Positions 16,705 to 25,046 of a DNA stretch of 64,000 nt are shown in pieces. Source of the stretch: DASWJZ01 sp963739005. GTDB taxonomy: Bacteria > Pseudomonadota > Alphaproteobacteria > Rhizobiales > Afifellaceae. The DNA lies in the NCBI GenBank assembly GCA_963739005.1, contig CAVTYQ010000001.1:186001-250000 (forward strand). The letters run 5' to 3'. Below the pieces are notes generated by a model. It ran no database searches. It was not told the DNA's origin and was given only the letters and a program-made list of their open reading frames with translations. The translations under genes and the position numbers were made by a program. The stretch's first letter is position 1, and each line of letters starts with the position of its first letter.

Positions 16705-16956
16705 GTGAAGAAGGTCATCGTCATCGCCGGGGCAGCCGCAGTTCTCGCCATCATCGTGGCGGCGATCGTGCCGATGTGGGTGATGACGGCGCATGTCGCG
16801 CTTTCCGGCTACGCGGTCACTCTCGTCGTCTTCATGGTGCTCGGCTGCTTCGCGGTCGGCGGCGGGCTGATGTTCCTGATCTTCTGCAGCGCCCGAAACG
16901 GCTACGACGAGGCCGTCCATCACGGGATCGGCTGGCGCGACCCCGGAGAGGGGTAA
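16705..16956 (+). CDS. Small inner-membrane protein, function unknown
   Basis: An 83-residue protein with two strongly hydrophobic helices (about residues 4-28 and 33-61) separated by a short turn, ending in a short polar tail (ARNGYDEAVHHGIGWRDPGEG). No known family is recognised. It starts with GTG in a 130-bp-wide position between thiQ and the DAHP synthase gene, on the same strand, and could be read from either promoter. Codon use is like the neighbours, which supports its being a real gene. Confidence 0.6.
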   Translation: MKKVIVIAGAAAVLAIIVAAIVPMWVMTAHVALSGYAVTLVVFMVLGCFAVGGGLMFLIFCSARNGYDEAVHHGIGWRDPGEG

Positions 16957-17083
16957 GTTTCAGCCCCGCGGCGGTCGGCCGCGATTGTTGGCAGCTTAAT
17001 CTCAACGGCGTATAGAGCCGCGCAAATCCGTGGCCTGCTTGGAAGAAACCGGCGGGGATATCCGTCGGTCGGAGTAGCGTGTG

Positions 17084-18463
17084 ATGAGCGAGAAGTGGAC
17101 GCCGGCGACCTGGAGGGCGAAGCCCATCGAACAGGCGCCCGTCTATCCGGATCTGGCAGCGCTCGCCGCCGTCGAGGCGAAGATCGCCACTTATCCGCCG
17201 CTCGTTTTTGCAGGCGAGGCGCGCAAGCTCAAGGCGAAGCTTGCTGACGTCGCGCATGGCAAGGCCTTTCTGCTCCAGGGCGGCGACTGCGCCGAGAGCT
17301 TTGCCGAGCATGGCGCCGACAACATCCGCGATTTCTTCCGCGTCTTCCTGCAGATGGCGGTCGTCCTCACCTTCGCGGCGACCTCGCCGGTGGTGAAGGT
17401 CGGACGCATCGCCGGACAGTTCGCCAAGCCGCGCTCCTCGCCCATGGAGCGGCAGGGCGACCAAGACCTTCCGAGCTACCGCGGCGACATCGTCAACGGC
17501 CCGGAGTTCACCCCGGAGGCGCGTATTCCCGATCCGGCGCGGCAGGAGATGGCCTACCGCCAGTCTGCCGCGACCTTGAACCTGCTTCGCGCCTTCGCCA
17601 CCGGCGGCTACGCCAACCTTGAGCACGTGCATCAATGGATGCTCGGCTTCGTGGCCGATAGCCCGCAGCGGGAGCGCTACGAGAAGCTCGCCGACCAGAT
17701 CAGCCAGACCATGGAATTCATGCGGGCGATCGGCGTCGACCCGGAATCGCATCCGGAGCTGCGTCAGACCGACTTCTTCACCAGCCACGAGGCGCTGCTG
17801 CTCGGCTACGAGCAGGCGATGACCCGCGTCGATTCCACTTCCGGCGACTGGTACGCCACCTCCGGCCACATGATCTGGATCGGCGACCGCACGCGCCAAG
17901 CAGACCACGCGCATGTCGAGTTCTGCCGCGGCGTGAAGAACCCGATCGGCCTGAAATGCGGCCCGTCGCTCGACACCGACGGGCTGATCCGCCTGATCGA
18001 CATCCTGAACCCTGCGAACGAGCCGGGCCGGCTCACCCTCATCTGCCGGATGGGGGCGGACAAGGTGGCGGCAAAGCTGCCGCCGCTCATCCGCGCGATC
18101 GAGCGCGAGGGACGCACGGTCGTCTGGTCATGCGATCCAATGCACGGCAACACAATCACCCTGAACCGCTACAAGACGCGGCCGTTCGACCTGATCCTTC
18201 GGGAGGTGCAGGACTTCTTCGCCGTGCACCACGCGGAGGGCACGCACGCCGGCGGCATCCACGTGGAGATGACCGGGCAGAACGTCACGGAATGCACCGG
18301 CGGCGCGCGGGCGATCTCGGCGGAGGACCTCTCCGACCGCTATCACACGCACTGCGACCCGCGCCTGAACGCCGAGCAGTCGCTCGAGCTTGCCTTCCTG
18401 ATCGCCGAGCTTCTGAAGCGCGAGCGGTCGACGCGCGAGGTCAAGGTCGCGGCGCAAGCGTAG
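17084..18463 (+). CDS. aroG: 3-deoxy-7-phosphoheptulonate (DAHP) synthase, class II
   Basis: A 459-residue enzyme that joins phosphoenolpyruvate and erythrose 4-phosphate in the first step of the shikimate pathway. It belongs to the plant/mycobacterial class II family: LLQGGDCAESFAEH, RIAGQFAKPRS, SGHMIWIGDRTRQ, GVKNPIGLKCGPS, CDPMHGNT, GGIHVEMTGQNVTECTGG and DPRLNAEQSLELAF carry the metal and substrate residues. ATG at 17084 follows GGAG by nine bases; a GTG just before it is the alternative. Hyphomicrobiales typically use this class rather than AroG of E. coli type. Confidence 0.95.
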   Translation: MSEKWTPATWRAKPIEQAPVYPDLAALAAVEAKIATYPPLVFAGEARKLKAKLADVAHGKAFLLQGGDCAESFAEHGADNIRDFFRVFLQMAVVLTFAATSPVVKVGRIAGQFAKPRSSPMERQGDQDLPSYRGDIVNGPEFTPEARIPDPARQEMAYRQSAATLNLLRAFATGGYANLEHVHQWMLGFVADSPQRERYEKLADQISQTMEFMRAIGVDPESHPELRQTDFFTSHEALLLGYEQAMTRVDSTSGDWYATSGHMIWIGDRTRQADHAHVEFCRGVKNPIGLKCGPSLDTDGLIRLIDILNPANEPGRLTLICRMGADKVAAKLPPLIRAIEREGRTVVWSCDPMHGNTITLNRYKTRPFDLILREVQDFFAVHHAEGTHAGGIHVEMTGQNVTECTGGARAISAEDLSDRYHTHCDPRLNAEQSLELAFLIAELLKRERSTREVKVAAQA

Positions 18464-18476
18464 ACGGAGCGAACGG

Positions 18477-19154
18477 ATGGGGCAGACGATCGAACTTGAA
18501 GCGGCGGACGGGCATACCTTCTCCGCCTACGAGGCTTCGCCGCGCGCGGCGCACCATCGCGGCGGGCTGGTCATCGTCCAGGAGATTTTCGGGGTCAACG
18601 CGCATATCCGCGCCGTCGCGGACGGCTGGGCTGCGGACGGCTATTACTGCATCGCCCCTGCTATCTTCGACCGCGACACTCCAGGCTTTGATCGCGGCTA
18701 TGCGCAGCCCGACACGGAAGCCGGGCGGACGATCGCCGGAAAGATCGGCCTGGACGCCATGCTTCTCGACGTGGAAGCAGCGCGGGCGGCGGCGGCGTCC
18801 GCGGGGAAGGTCGGAATCGTCGGCTACTGCCTCGGCGGCTCGCTTGCGTGGCTGGCGGCGACGCGGCTGCAAGGGATCGCCGCCGCCTCCTGCTATTATG
18901 GTGGCCGCATCGTCGCGCAGGCGGGCGAGAAGCCGCGCTGTCCGGTGCAAATGCACTTCGGCGAAAAGGACCAGTCGATTTCGATGGCCGACGTTGAGAA
19001 GATTTGCGCGAACGTGCCGGCGCGGCTGGTCGAGATTTTCGTCTATCCGGCTGGCCATGCCTTCAATCGCGATGCGGGCGCCAACTGGGAGCCGCAATCG
19101 GCGAAGCTCGCGCGCGAGCGCACGCTGAAGCTTTTCCGGGAGCACGTCGGTTGA
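18477..19154 (+). CDS. Dienelactone hydrolase family protein
   Basis: A 225-residue alpha/beta hydrolase of the carboxymethylenebutenolidase type. The nucleophile is Cys in GYCLGGS, with the catalytic Asp around FGEKDQSIS and His in PAGHAFNRD. Family members open lactone rings, but most genomic copies have unknown substrates; nothing nearby suggests aromatic degradation. The stop codon overlaps the TTG start of dgkA (TTGA), and the gene follows aroG by 13 bp, so aroG, this gene and dgkA may form one transcript. Confidence 0.9.
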   Translation: MGQTIELEAADGHTFSAYEASPRAAHHRGGLVIVQEIFGVNAHIRAVADGWAADGYYCIAPAIFDRDTPGFDRGYAQPDTEAGRTIAGKIGLDAMLLDVEAARAAAASAGKVGIVGYCLGGSLAWLAATRLQGIAAASCYYGGRIVAQAGEKPRCPVQMHFGEKDQSISMADVEKICANVPARLVEIFVYPAGHAFNRDAGANWEPQSAKLARERTLKLFREHVG

Positions 19155-19603
19155 CGCTGACGCGGGACCGAAGCGCGAGCGGCGCGACCCGCGACGCCGT
19201 CAACGGAACGCACGGGAACCAGGCGGCGCTTCCCGGCAAGGGCGGGCTCGTGCGCATCGCCGCCGCGGCTTCCAACTCGGTGCGCGGGCTTCGCGTGGGA
19301 TTGCTCACCGAGGCCGCCGTCAAGCAGGAGGTCGCGATCGCGGCGCTGCTTCTGCCTGTGTCGTTTTTCGTGGCGGCGAATGTCTGGATCTGGCTGGCGC
19401 TCGTCGCGAGCGTGCTCTTCGTTCTCGTCGTGGAGTTCCTGAACACGGCGGTCGAGCGCCTCTGCAACCACGTGACGCCGGAGCAACACGAGGCGATCCG
19501 CGTCACCAAGGATCTTGCCTCGACGGCGGTCTTCTTCGCGCTCGGCCTTGCCGGGCTCGTGTGGATCGTCGCGGTGCTCGACCGGCTCGGCATCGTCGGC
19601 TGA
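19151..19603 (+). CDS. dgkA: Diacylglycerol kinase (integral membrane, DgkA type)
   Basis: A 150-residue inner-membrane kinase that phosphorylates diacylglycerol to phosphatidic acid for lipid recycling. It has the three-helix DgkA core with RIAAAASNSVRGLRVGLLTEAAVKQE, the metal-binding Glu, and the signature VVEFLNTAVERLCN, then KDLASTAVFFALGLAG. Compared with E. coli (about 122 residues) it has about 30 extra polar residues at the N terminus if the coupled TTG start is right. Confidence 0.9.
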   Translation: MTLTRDRSASGATRDAVNGTHGNQAALPGKGGLVRIAAAASNSVRGLRVGLLTEAAVKQEVAIAALLLPVSFFVAANVWIWLALVASVLFVLVVEFLNTAVERLCNHVTPEQHEAIRVTKDLASTAVFFALGLAGLVWIVAVLDRLGIVG

Positions 19604-19664
19604 TCGGTCGCGAGGTCTGACGCCCGCATTGCCGCGCCTTGCGGCAAAAGCTACATGCGCCGGC

Positions 19665-21335
19665 ATGACCGACGAGCCGCAGAAGACGCTTTCCATCGCT
19701 GTCGCGCAGTTGAACCCGGTGATGGGGGACATCGCCGGGAACCTCGAGCTGGCGCGCGCGGCGTATGCCGAGGCGGCGGCGCTTGGCGCCGACCTCCTAG
19801 TGCTGACCGAGCTCTTTCTCTGCGGCTATCCGCCCGAGGACCTTGTCCTGAAGCCGGCAGTGCAGCGGGCGTGCCGCGCGGCGGCGGAGACGCTTGCCGA
19901 GGAGACGCGGGGAGGGCCCGGCATCGTCGTCGGCGCGCCGTGGGTCGACGAAAGCGGTCTCCACAACAGCGCACTTCTCCTCGAGGGCGGCAGGATCGCC
20001 GCAATCCGCCACAAGGTGGAGCTGCCGAATTACGGCGTGTTCGACGAGCTTCGTGTCTTCAAGCAGGGGCCGCTCCCCGGGCCTGTCGATTTCCGCGGCG
20101 TCCGGATCGGGCTCCCGGTCTGCGAGGACATCTGGCTGCCGGAGGTCAGCGACTGCCTATCGGAGACGGGCGCGGAGCTTCTCATCGTGCCGAACGGATC
20201 GCCCTATTGGAGCGACAAGTCGGAGGAGCGCATGCAGATCGCGGTGGCGCGCGTGGTGGAGACCGGGCTGCCGCTTCTCTTTGCCAACCAGGTCGGCGGC
20301 CAGGACGAGCTCGTCTTCGACGGCGGCTCGTTCGGGCTGAACGGCGATCGCACGCTCGGATTCCAGATGCCGCAGTTCAGGACCGGCGTGGCGCTGACGC
20401 GCTGGGCGCGCGGCGAAGGAGGATGGCGCTGCGTCGACGGCCCGATGGCGAAGCTTCCCTCAAACGAGGCTGCCAATTGGCAGGCCTGCATTCTCGGCCT
20501 CCGCGATTATGTCGAGAAGAACGGCTTCAAGGGTGTCGTGCTCGGTCTCTCCGGCGGGATCGATTCCGCCGTCTCCGCGGCGATGGCGGTCGACGCGCTC
20601 GGGCCGGAGCGCGTCCGCGCCGTCATGCTGCCCTATCGCTACACGGCCGAGGCGAGCCTCATCGACGCCGCCGAATGCGCCAGGCGGCTCGGCGTGCAGT
20701 ACGACGTGCTCCCGATCGCGCCGGCGGTCGAGGGCGTGGCGGCGGTGCTCGATCAACTCTTCGCCAACCTGCCGCGCGACATCACCGAGGAGAACATCCA
20801 GTCGCGCGTGCGCGGCGTCGCGCTGATGGCGCTCTCCAACAAGCTCGGCCTGATGCTGGTCACGACCGGCAACAAGTCCGAGGTGTCGGTCGGCTACGCC
20901 ACGATCTACGGCGACATGAACGGCGGCTTCAATCCGATCAAGGACCTCTACAAGACGGAGGTCTTCCGCCTCGCGCGGTTCCGCAACCGCGAGCGGCCCG
21001 ACGGCTGTCTCGGGCCGAAGGGCGAGGTGATCCCGGTCTCGATCCTCGAGAAGGCGCCGACGGCGGAGCTGCGCGAGAACCAGAAGGACCAGGATTCGCT
21101 GCCGCCCTACGAAGAGCTCGACGCGATCCTCGAATGCCTGGTGGAGAAGGAGATGGGCGTCACCGACATCGTCGCGCTCGGACACGACCGCGCGACGGTG
21201 AAGCGGATCGAGCAGCTCCTCTATCTCGCGGAATACAAGCGCCGGCAGGCGGCGCCGGGCGTGAAGATCACGCTGCGGAATTTCGGGCGCGACCGCCGCT
21301 ACCCGATCACCAACCGATTCCGCGACGAGAGCTAG
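19665..21335 (+). CDS. nadE: Glutamine-dependent NAD+ synthetase
   Basis: A 556-residue two-domain enzyme making NAD from nicotinate adenine dinucleotide and glutamine. The N-terminal nitrilase-like glutaminase carries the Glu (LTELFLCGYPPEDL), Lys (RHKVELPNYGVFDE) and Cys (GLPVCEDIWLPE) catalytic residues. The C-terminal NAD synthase domain has the PP-loop LSGGIDSAVSAA, TGNKSEVSVGYATIYGDMNGGFNPIKDLYK and ILEKAPTAELRENQKD. The ATG at 19665 matches the usual N terminus; upstream codons overlap dgkA in another frame. Confidence 0.95.
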   Translation: MTDEPQKTLSIAVAQLNPVMGDIAGNLELARAAYAEAAALGADLLVLTELFLCGYPPEDLVLKPAVQRACRAAAETLAEETRGGPGIVVGAPWVDESGLHNSALLLEGGRIAAIRHKVELPNYGVFDELRVFKQGPLPGPVDFRGVRIGLPVCEDIWLPEVSDCLSETGAELLIVPNGSPYWSDKSEERMQIAVARVVETGLPLLFANQVGGQDELVFDGGSFGLNGDRTLGFQMPQFRTGVALTRWARGEGGWRCVDGPMAKLPSNEAANWQACILGLRDYVEKNGFKGVVLGLSGGIDSAVSAAMAVDALGPERVRAVMLPYRYTAEASLIDAAECARRLGVQYDVLPIAPAVEGVAAVLDQLFANLPRDITEENIQSRVRGVALMALSNKLGLMLVTTGNKSEVSVGYATIYGDMNGGFNPIKDLYKTEVFRLARFRNRERPDGCLGPKGEVIPVSILEKAPTAELRENQKDQDSLPPYEELDAILECLVEKEMGVTDIVALGHDRATVKRIEQLLYLAEYKRRQAAPGVKITLRNFGRDRRYPITNRFRDES

Positions 21336-22366
21336 TTCGGGACGGAGGTGATGACCAAGGCGTCCTGTGCGGCGTTGCCGAGCGCCGGCCCGACGATGCG
21401 GATCGAGTGGCCGCCGGCTTCCGTCGCGACGGGGGTTTCGGTGTCCGGCTCCGCCGCGCGGGCGCGCGGCACGAAGTCCCCGGCGCGATCGGCGAGCGTT
21501 TCCGGATCCTCGCCCGGCGCCGGGCGCGGGAGTGGCAGCGGCGCGGTCAGGTCGATCGCGACGCCGGGAGCCGGGACCGACTGCGCGGCGGCGACCTGAT
21601 AGCCGCCGGCCGGCTTGCAGGTGCATGAGGCGTCGATGCTGGTCCGGTATTTGAATGCCGTCGGCAGCGCCGAATAGGGTTCGCCGGCGATCGAGACCAT
21701 GTCTTCCGGCCCGCCGCCCGGGTTCTGATGGTAGTAGAGCTGCGCTTCCGCTCCCGGGCACATCGCCGCGCAGGTGTTCGCGTCATCGGCGAAGCGATCG
21801 GACGTGGTCGAGAAGCTGATCGGGAAATAGTAGCCGTCGCAGGTGCGGACGCAGAGCGTGCGATAGGTCCCGCCCGTGGAATAGGCGGGGTTCTGCTTGA
21901 AGAACCAGTTGTCGTCCGGATGCGCCTGATAGAGGCTGCCGTCGGGCACCCGGCAGCCGCGCGCGGCCATCATGCCTTCGAGCTCGTGCAGGCGATAGCT
22001 GTCGCCGCCCCCGCCGCGGCGGCGCAGGCTGTCGAGGCGGGCGAGATTGTCCTGCATCTCCTGCAGTTTCGGCATCAGCGAACTGCAAATCTGCATTGGC
22101 GTGCGCCGAAAGAGGAAGAAGCCCGTGCCGAAGCAGCCCGCGTTCCGCGCGCGCTCTTCGCTTCTGGCAATGACCGCCGACTGCTCACGGTAGGCCTGCT
22201 CGTAGCGCCCGCTGTCGTTGCCGCCGGCGCCCCGCGCCTGAAGCTGCATCATCTCCGCCTGCAGGTTGAAGCAGGATTGCGCGACCGCGGGGCCCGGCGC
22301 CGACAAAGCGAGCCCGAGCGTTCCTGCAAGCAGGCTGGCGGCCAGGCGGCGGAAACAAACGCCCAA
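21332..22366 (-). CDS. DUF2865 domain secreted protein
   Basis: About 344 residues, with a signal peptide (RRLAASLLAGTLGLALSAP, cleavage near AVAQ). The DUF2865 family, found almost only in Rhizobiales, is recognised by CFNLQAEMMQLQARG, NWFFKQNPAYSTGGTYRTLCVRTCDGYYFPISFSTT, ANTCAAMCPGAEAQLYYH and DMVSIAGEPYSALPTAFKYR. Several conserved cysteines suggest disulfides in the periplasm. The C-terminus is Pro/Ala-rich and disordered. The frame stays open far upstream, but those codons oppose creA. I place the start at TTG 22366 behind GGGAGGAG, with moderate certainty. It converges with nadE, overlapping by 4 bp. Confidence 0.85.
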   Translation of the reverse strand: MGVCFRRLAASLLAGTLGLALSAPGPAVAQSCFNLQAEMMQLQARGAGGNDSGRYEQAYREQSAVIARSEERARNAGCFGTGFFLFRRTPMQICSSLMPKLQEMQDNLARLDSLRRRGGGGDSYRLHELEGMMAARGCRVPDGSLYQAHPDDNWFFKQNPAYSTGGTYRTLCVRTCDGYYFPISFSTTSDRFADDANTCAAMCPGAEAQLYYHQNPGGGPEDMVSIAGEPYSALPTAFKYRTSIDASCTCKPAGGYQVAAAQSVPAPGVAIDLTAPLPLPRPAPGEDPETLADRAGDFVPRARAAEPDTETPVATEAGGHSIRIVGPALGNAAQDALVITSVPN

Positions 22367-22528
22367 AACTCCTCCCGCACGAATCGAGATGGGCCAGCGC
22401 GACAAAGCGAACCTCAATCCTGCCCGCGAATTGGGCGCTGGCAAGGCAAACGGGCCGCCGGCCTGATGGAAACCTCGCAGCCACTGCCGGCAATCCCTAT
22501 CTGAGCGCGGCCCTCTGCGGAGACCGTC

Positions 22529-23026
22529 ATGCGCATTTTCGCTCTGATCCTCGTGCTTTTTCTTGCCGCGCCGGCGGCCGCGGAGGGGCCTGACCTGATC
22601 TTCAAGAAGTCGACCGTCTTCAAGCTGCTGACGCCCGACGACAAGCTCGCCACCTACGGCATCGACGATCCGCTCGTCGACGGCGTCGCCTGCCATTTCA
22701 CCGTGCCGGAGAGGGGCGGGGTCGCCGGTGCGCTCGGCGTCGCGGAAGAGGTCTCCGACATCTCGCTCGCCTGCCGGCAGGTCGGGCCGATCGCCTTCAA
22801 GGGGAAGTTCGAGCAGGGCGACGTGGTCTTCCGTGAGCGCCGCTCGATCCTCTTCAAGAAGATGCAGATCGTGCGCGGCTGCGACGTGAAGCGGAACGTG
22901 CTCGTCTACGTGGTCTATTCCGACAAGCTCATCGACGGCTCGCCGAAGAACTCGACCTCCACCGTGCCGATCATGCCATGGGGGACAGCCGAGGCGCCGC
23001 CGAAATGCGCGGACTGGGTGGAGTAG
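22529..23026 (+). CDS. creA: CreA family protein
   Basis: A 165-residue periplasmic protein with a signal peptide (MRIFALILVLFLAAPAAAE). The CreA family is recognised by IDDPLVDGVACHFTVPERGGVAGALGVAEEVSDISLACRQVGPI, FKKMQIVRGCDVKRNVLVYVVYSDKLIDGSPKNSTS and the Cys pair. CreA is conserved in proteobacteria but has no established function. It is divergent from the DUF2865 gene and stands alone. Confidence 0.92.
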   Translation: MRIFALILVLFLAAPAAAEGPDLIFKKSTVFKLLTPDDKLATYGIDDPLVDGVACHFTVPERGGVAGALGVAEEVSDISLACRQVGPIAFKGKFEQGDVVFRERRSILFKKMQIVRGCDVKRNVLVYVVYSDKLIDGSPKNSTSTVPIMPWGTAEAPPKCADWVE

Positions 23027-23122
23027 GGCGGCGACGCGGAGGAGGCTGCGTGCCCGCCCCGCGACGATTTGCACACCTGCATTTCGACCGGCGGAACTGC
23101 TAACAACAAAACTGGAAAGTAG

Positions 23123-23139
23123 TTTGGAACATTTCTAAA
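23123..23139. promoter_or_regulatory. Iron control element (Irr box) upstream of iron-uptake genes
   Basis: TTTGGAA (23123-23129), CAT, TTCTAAA (23133-23139) matches the ICE consensus TTTAGAAnnnTTCTAAA at all but one position. It lies 17 bp before the ATG of the cupredoxin gene. Irr, the rhizobial iron/haem regulator, binds such sites; here it would probably control iron uptake through FTR1. Binding is inferred from the match. Confidence 0.7.
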
Positions 23140-23155
23140 TTCGTTTGGAAGCGTC

Positions 23156-23500
23156 ATGAAGCTCAAGTGTCTGGCGGCCGCGCCGTTCGTTGCGGGTGCC
23201 CTGTTTCTGGCGACGACGCCCGTGCTCGCCGCGGACGAGGTCAAGGTCGAGCTTTCGCTCAAGGATCACGTTTTCACGCCCGCCGAGCTTTCGGTGCCGG
23301 CCGGCAAGGTCGTTCTGCTCACCGTCAAGAACGGTGACCCGACGCCTGAGGAGTTCGACAGCCACGACCTCAAGGTCGAGAAGGTGATCGCCGGCGGCGG
23401 TCAGGCGGTGGTCCGCATCGGTCCACTCGACCCAGGCCACTACAGCTTCATGGGCGAATACAACGAAGCGACGGCCCACGGCCTGGTAACCGCCCAGTAG
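23156..23500 (+). CDS. Cupredoxin-fold periplasmic protein partnered with FTR1
   Basis: A 114-residue protein with a signal peptide (cleavage near VLAADE) and one cupredoxin domain (HVFTPAELSVPAGKVVLLTVKNGDPTPEEFDSHDLKVEK, then GHYSFMGEYN). Related proteins sit beside FTR1/EfeU permeases and are thought to help oxidise or hand over iron in the periplasm. The mature part has no cysteine, so a classical blue type 1 copper site is absent; His residues in DSHDL and TAHG remain. It ends 4 bp before the permease start. Confidence 0.88.
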   Translation: MKLKCLAAAPFVAGALFLATTPVLAADEVKVELSLKDHVFTPAELSVPAGKVVLLTVKNGDPTPEEFDSHDLKVEKVIAGGGQAVVRIGPLDPGHYSFMGEYNEATAHGLVTAQ

Positions 23501-23504
23501 GCCG

Positions 23505-24338
23505 ATGCTCTCCGCGCTCATCATCGTTTTCCGCGAGGTCATCGAGGCCGGCATCGTCGTTGGCGTCGTGCTCTCCGTCGCAAACGGCATTCCGGGTCAC
23601 CGCGCTTGGATATCGGCGGGGGTCGCGGGCGGCGTCATCGGCGCAGCGCTCGTCGCGGGATTCGCCGAGGCGATCTCAAGCGCACTCGCCGGCATGGGGC
23701 AGGAACTCTTCAATGCCGCGATCCTTGCCATCGCGGTGGTGATGCTCACCTGGCACAACGGTTGGATGGCGCAGCACGGTCGCGCGCTTGTTGCCGAACT
23801 CCGCGGTGTCGGCGCCGAGGTCGCGTCGGGCAACCGCTCGCTTGCGGTGCTGGCCGTCGTCGTCGCGGTCGCCGTGCTCCGGGAAGGCTCGGAGGTCGTG
23901 CTCTTCCTCTATGGCATCGCCGCAGCAGGCGGTACGACCGCGGCGGGCAGGTTGGTCGGAAGCGTTCTCGGGCTTGCTGGCGGCGTGACCTTGAGCGCGC
24001 TCACCTTCCTCGGGCTCGTCAGCATCCCGCCACGCCATCTCTTCGCTGTGACGAGCGCGCTGATCGCCTTCCTCGCCGCCGGGATGGCGGCGCAGTGCGT
24101 TGCCTTCCTGCAGCAGGCGGGCGTCGTCACGGAACTCGGCCAGACGATGTGGAACACGTCGTGGATCCTGGCCGACGACACGATCGTCGGGCGGATGCTG
24201 CACAGCCTGGTCGGCTACAGCGACCGGCCCACCGCCGCCCAGCTTCTTGCCTACCTCGCCGTCCTCGCGTGCCATTTCGGCCTAATCCGCTTCGCGCCGC
24301 GGGCGTCGCGGAAGCTTGGTGCGGCTTCGGCGGGGTAG
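23505..24338 (+). CDS. efeU: FTR1 family high-affinity iron permease
   Basis: A 277-residue inner-membrane protein with about seven helices. Two REXXE iron-coordinating motifs are visible: FREVIEAG near residue 10 and LREGSEVV near residue 126, both within helices as in yeast Ftr1 and bacterial EfeU. It imports ferric or oxidised ferrous iron. The cupredoxin gene upstream and the Irr box define a two-gene iron-regulated operon; EfeO- and EfeB-type partners are missing from the window. Confidence 0.93.
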   Translation: MLSALIIVFREVIEAGIVVGVVLSVANGIPGHRAWISAGVAGGVIGAALVAGFAEAISSALAGMGQELFNAAILAIAVVMLTWHNGWMAQHGRALVAELRGVGAEVASGNRSLAVLAVVVAVAVLREGSEVVLFLYGIAAAGGTTAAGRLVGSVLGLAGGVTLSALTFLGLVSIPPRHLFAVTSALIAFLAAGMAAQCVAFLQQAGVVTELGQTMWNTSWILADDTIVGRMLHSLVGYSDRPTAAQLLAYLAVLACHFGLIRFAPRASRKLGAASAG

Positions 24339-24445
24339 AACGCGCGGCTCCTTTAGGAAATGCACTTCCGCCCGGGGTGCAGTCGCTTGCCCGAATGCCC
24401 TTTATAGTTGTATTGTGCGCGCGTCTCAATCAGAGGGGTATCAAA

Positions 24446-24793
24446 ATGCGTGCGTCTGTTTTGGCGGCTGCAGTCCTTCTCGTGAGCGGCACGACGGCGA
24501 TTGCCCTCGAGATGGTCGAACCGAAGCGTGCCCCGGACAACGTGCCAGTGTGCGGCGGGCTACTCGGCTTCGTGTGTGGCGACAATGAGTGGTGCAACTT
24601 TCCGGAGTCGGGAGCGTGCGGGAGCACCGATCAATTCGGCGCTTGCGAGACACGGCCGCAAGTGTGCTTCAGGATATTCATGCCGGTCTGCGGTTGCGAC
24701 GGGATGACTTACGGGAATTCGTGCGAGGCGCATGCCGCTGGCTTCGATGTCGCATATGCGGGAGCCTGCCGGTCGGAGATTCCCAAGAAGTAG
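24446..24793 (+). CDS. Secreted Kazal-type serine protease inhibitor domain protein
   Basis: A 115-residue protein with a signal peptide (RASVLAAAVLLVSGTTAIAL) and a cysteine-rich mature part. The N-terminal half (CGGLLGFVCGDNEWCNFPESGACG) and the C-terminal Kazal-like module (PVCGCDGMTYGNSCEAHAAGFDVAYAGAC) carry 12 or so cysteines expected to form disulfides. Similar small proteins occur in many proteobacteria; inhibition of proteases is inferred from the fold only. AGAGGGG precedes the ATG. Single gene, same strand as the iron operon but 107 bp away. Confidence 0.85.
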   Translation: MRASVLAAAVLLVSGTTAIALEMVEPKRAPDNVPVCGGLLGFVCGDNEWCNFPESGACGSTDQFGACETRPQVCFRIFMPVCGCDGMTYGNSCEAHAAGFDVAYAGACRSEIPKK

Positions 24794-25046
24794 TTGCGGT
24801 CGTTGGCAGCGCCTGCCGAGGGATCTGCTGACGGCGGAGCCGCCGATATCCGCTTGACCGGAGCCCTGCGCGCGGCGATAAGCGCCGCCATGAACGGGAA
24901 TCTCCCAACGAATGGCGCGTCTTCACCCGCCATTTGCATTATCGGGATTATCTGCCGCTAGCACTCGCTGGCCGGCGCCGTTCGACTTGTCCTTTCGATC
25001 CGTCTGAACGTCCCGGCCAAGGGATACCTGCGTTTCGGATCGGACG

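Noticed and set aside
19655..21628. A 657-codon plus-strand frame overlapping nadE
   Set aside because: The overlapping frame coding NAD synthetase has all catalytic motifs; the longer one is arginine-rich shadow.
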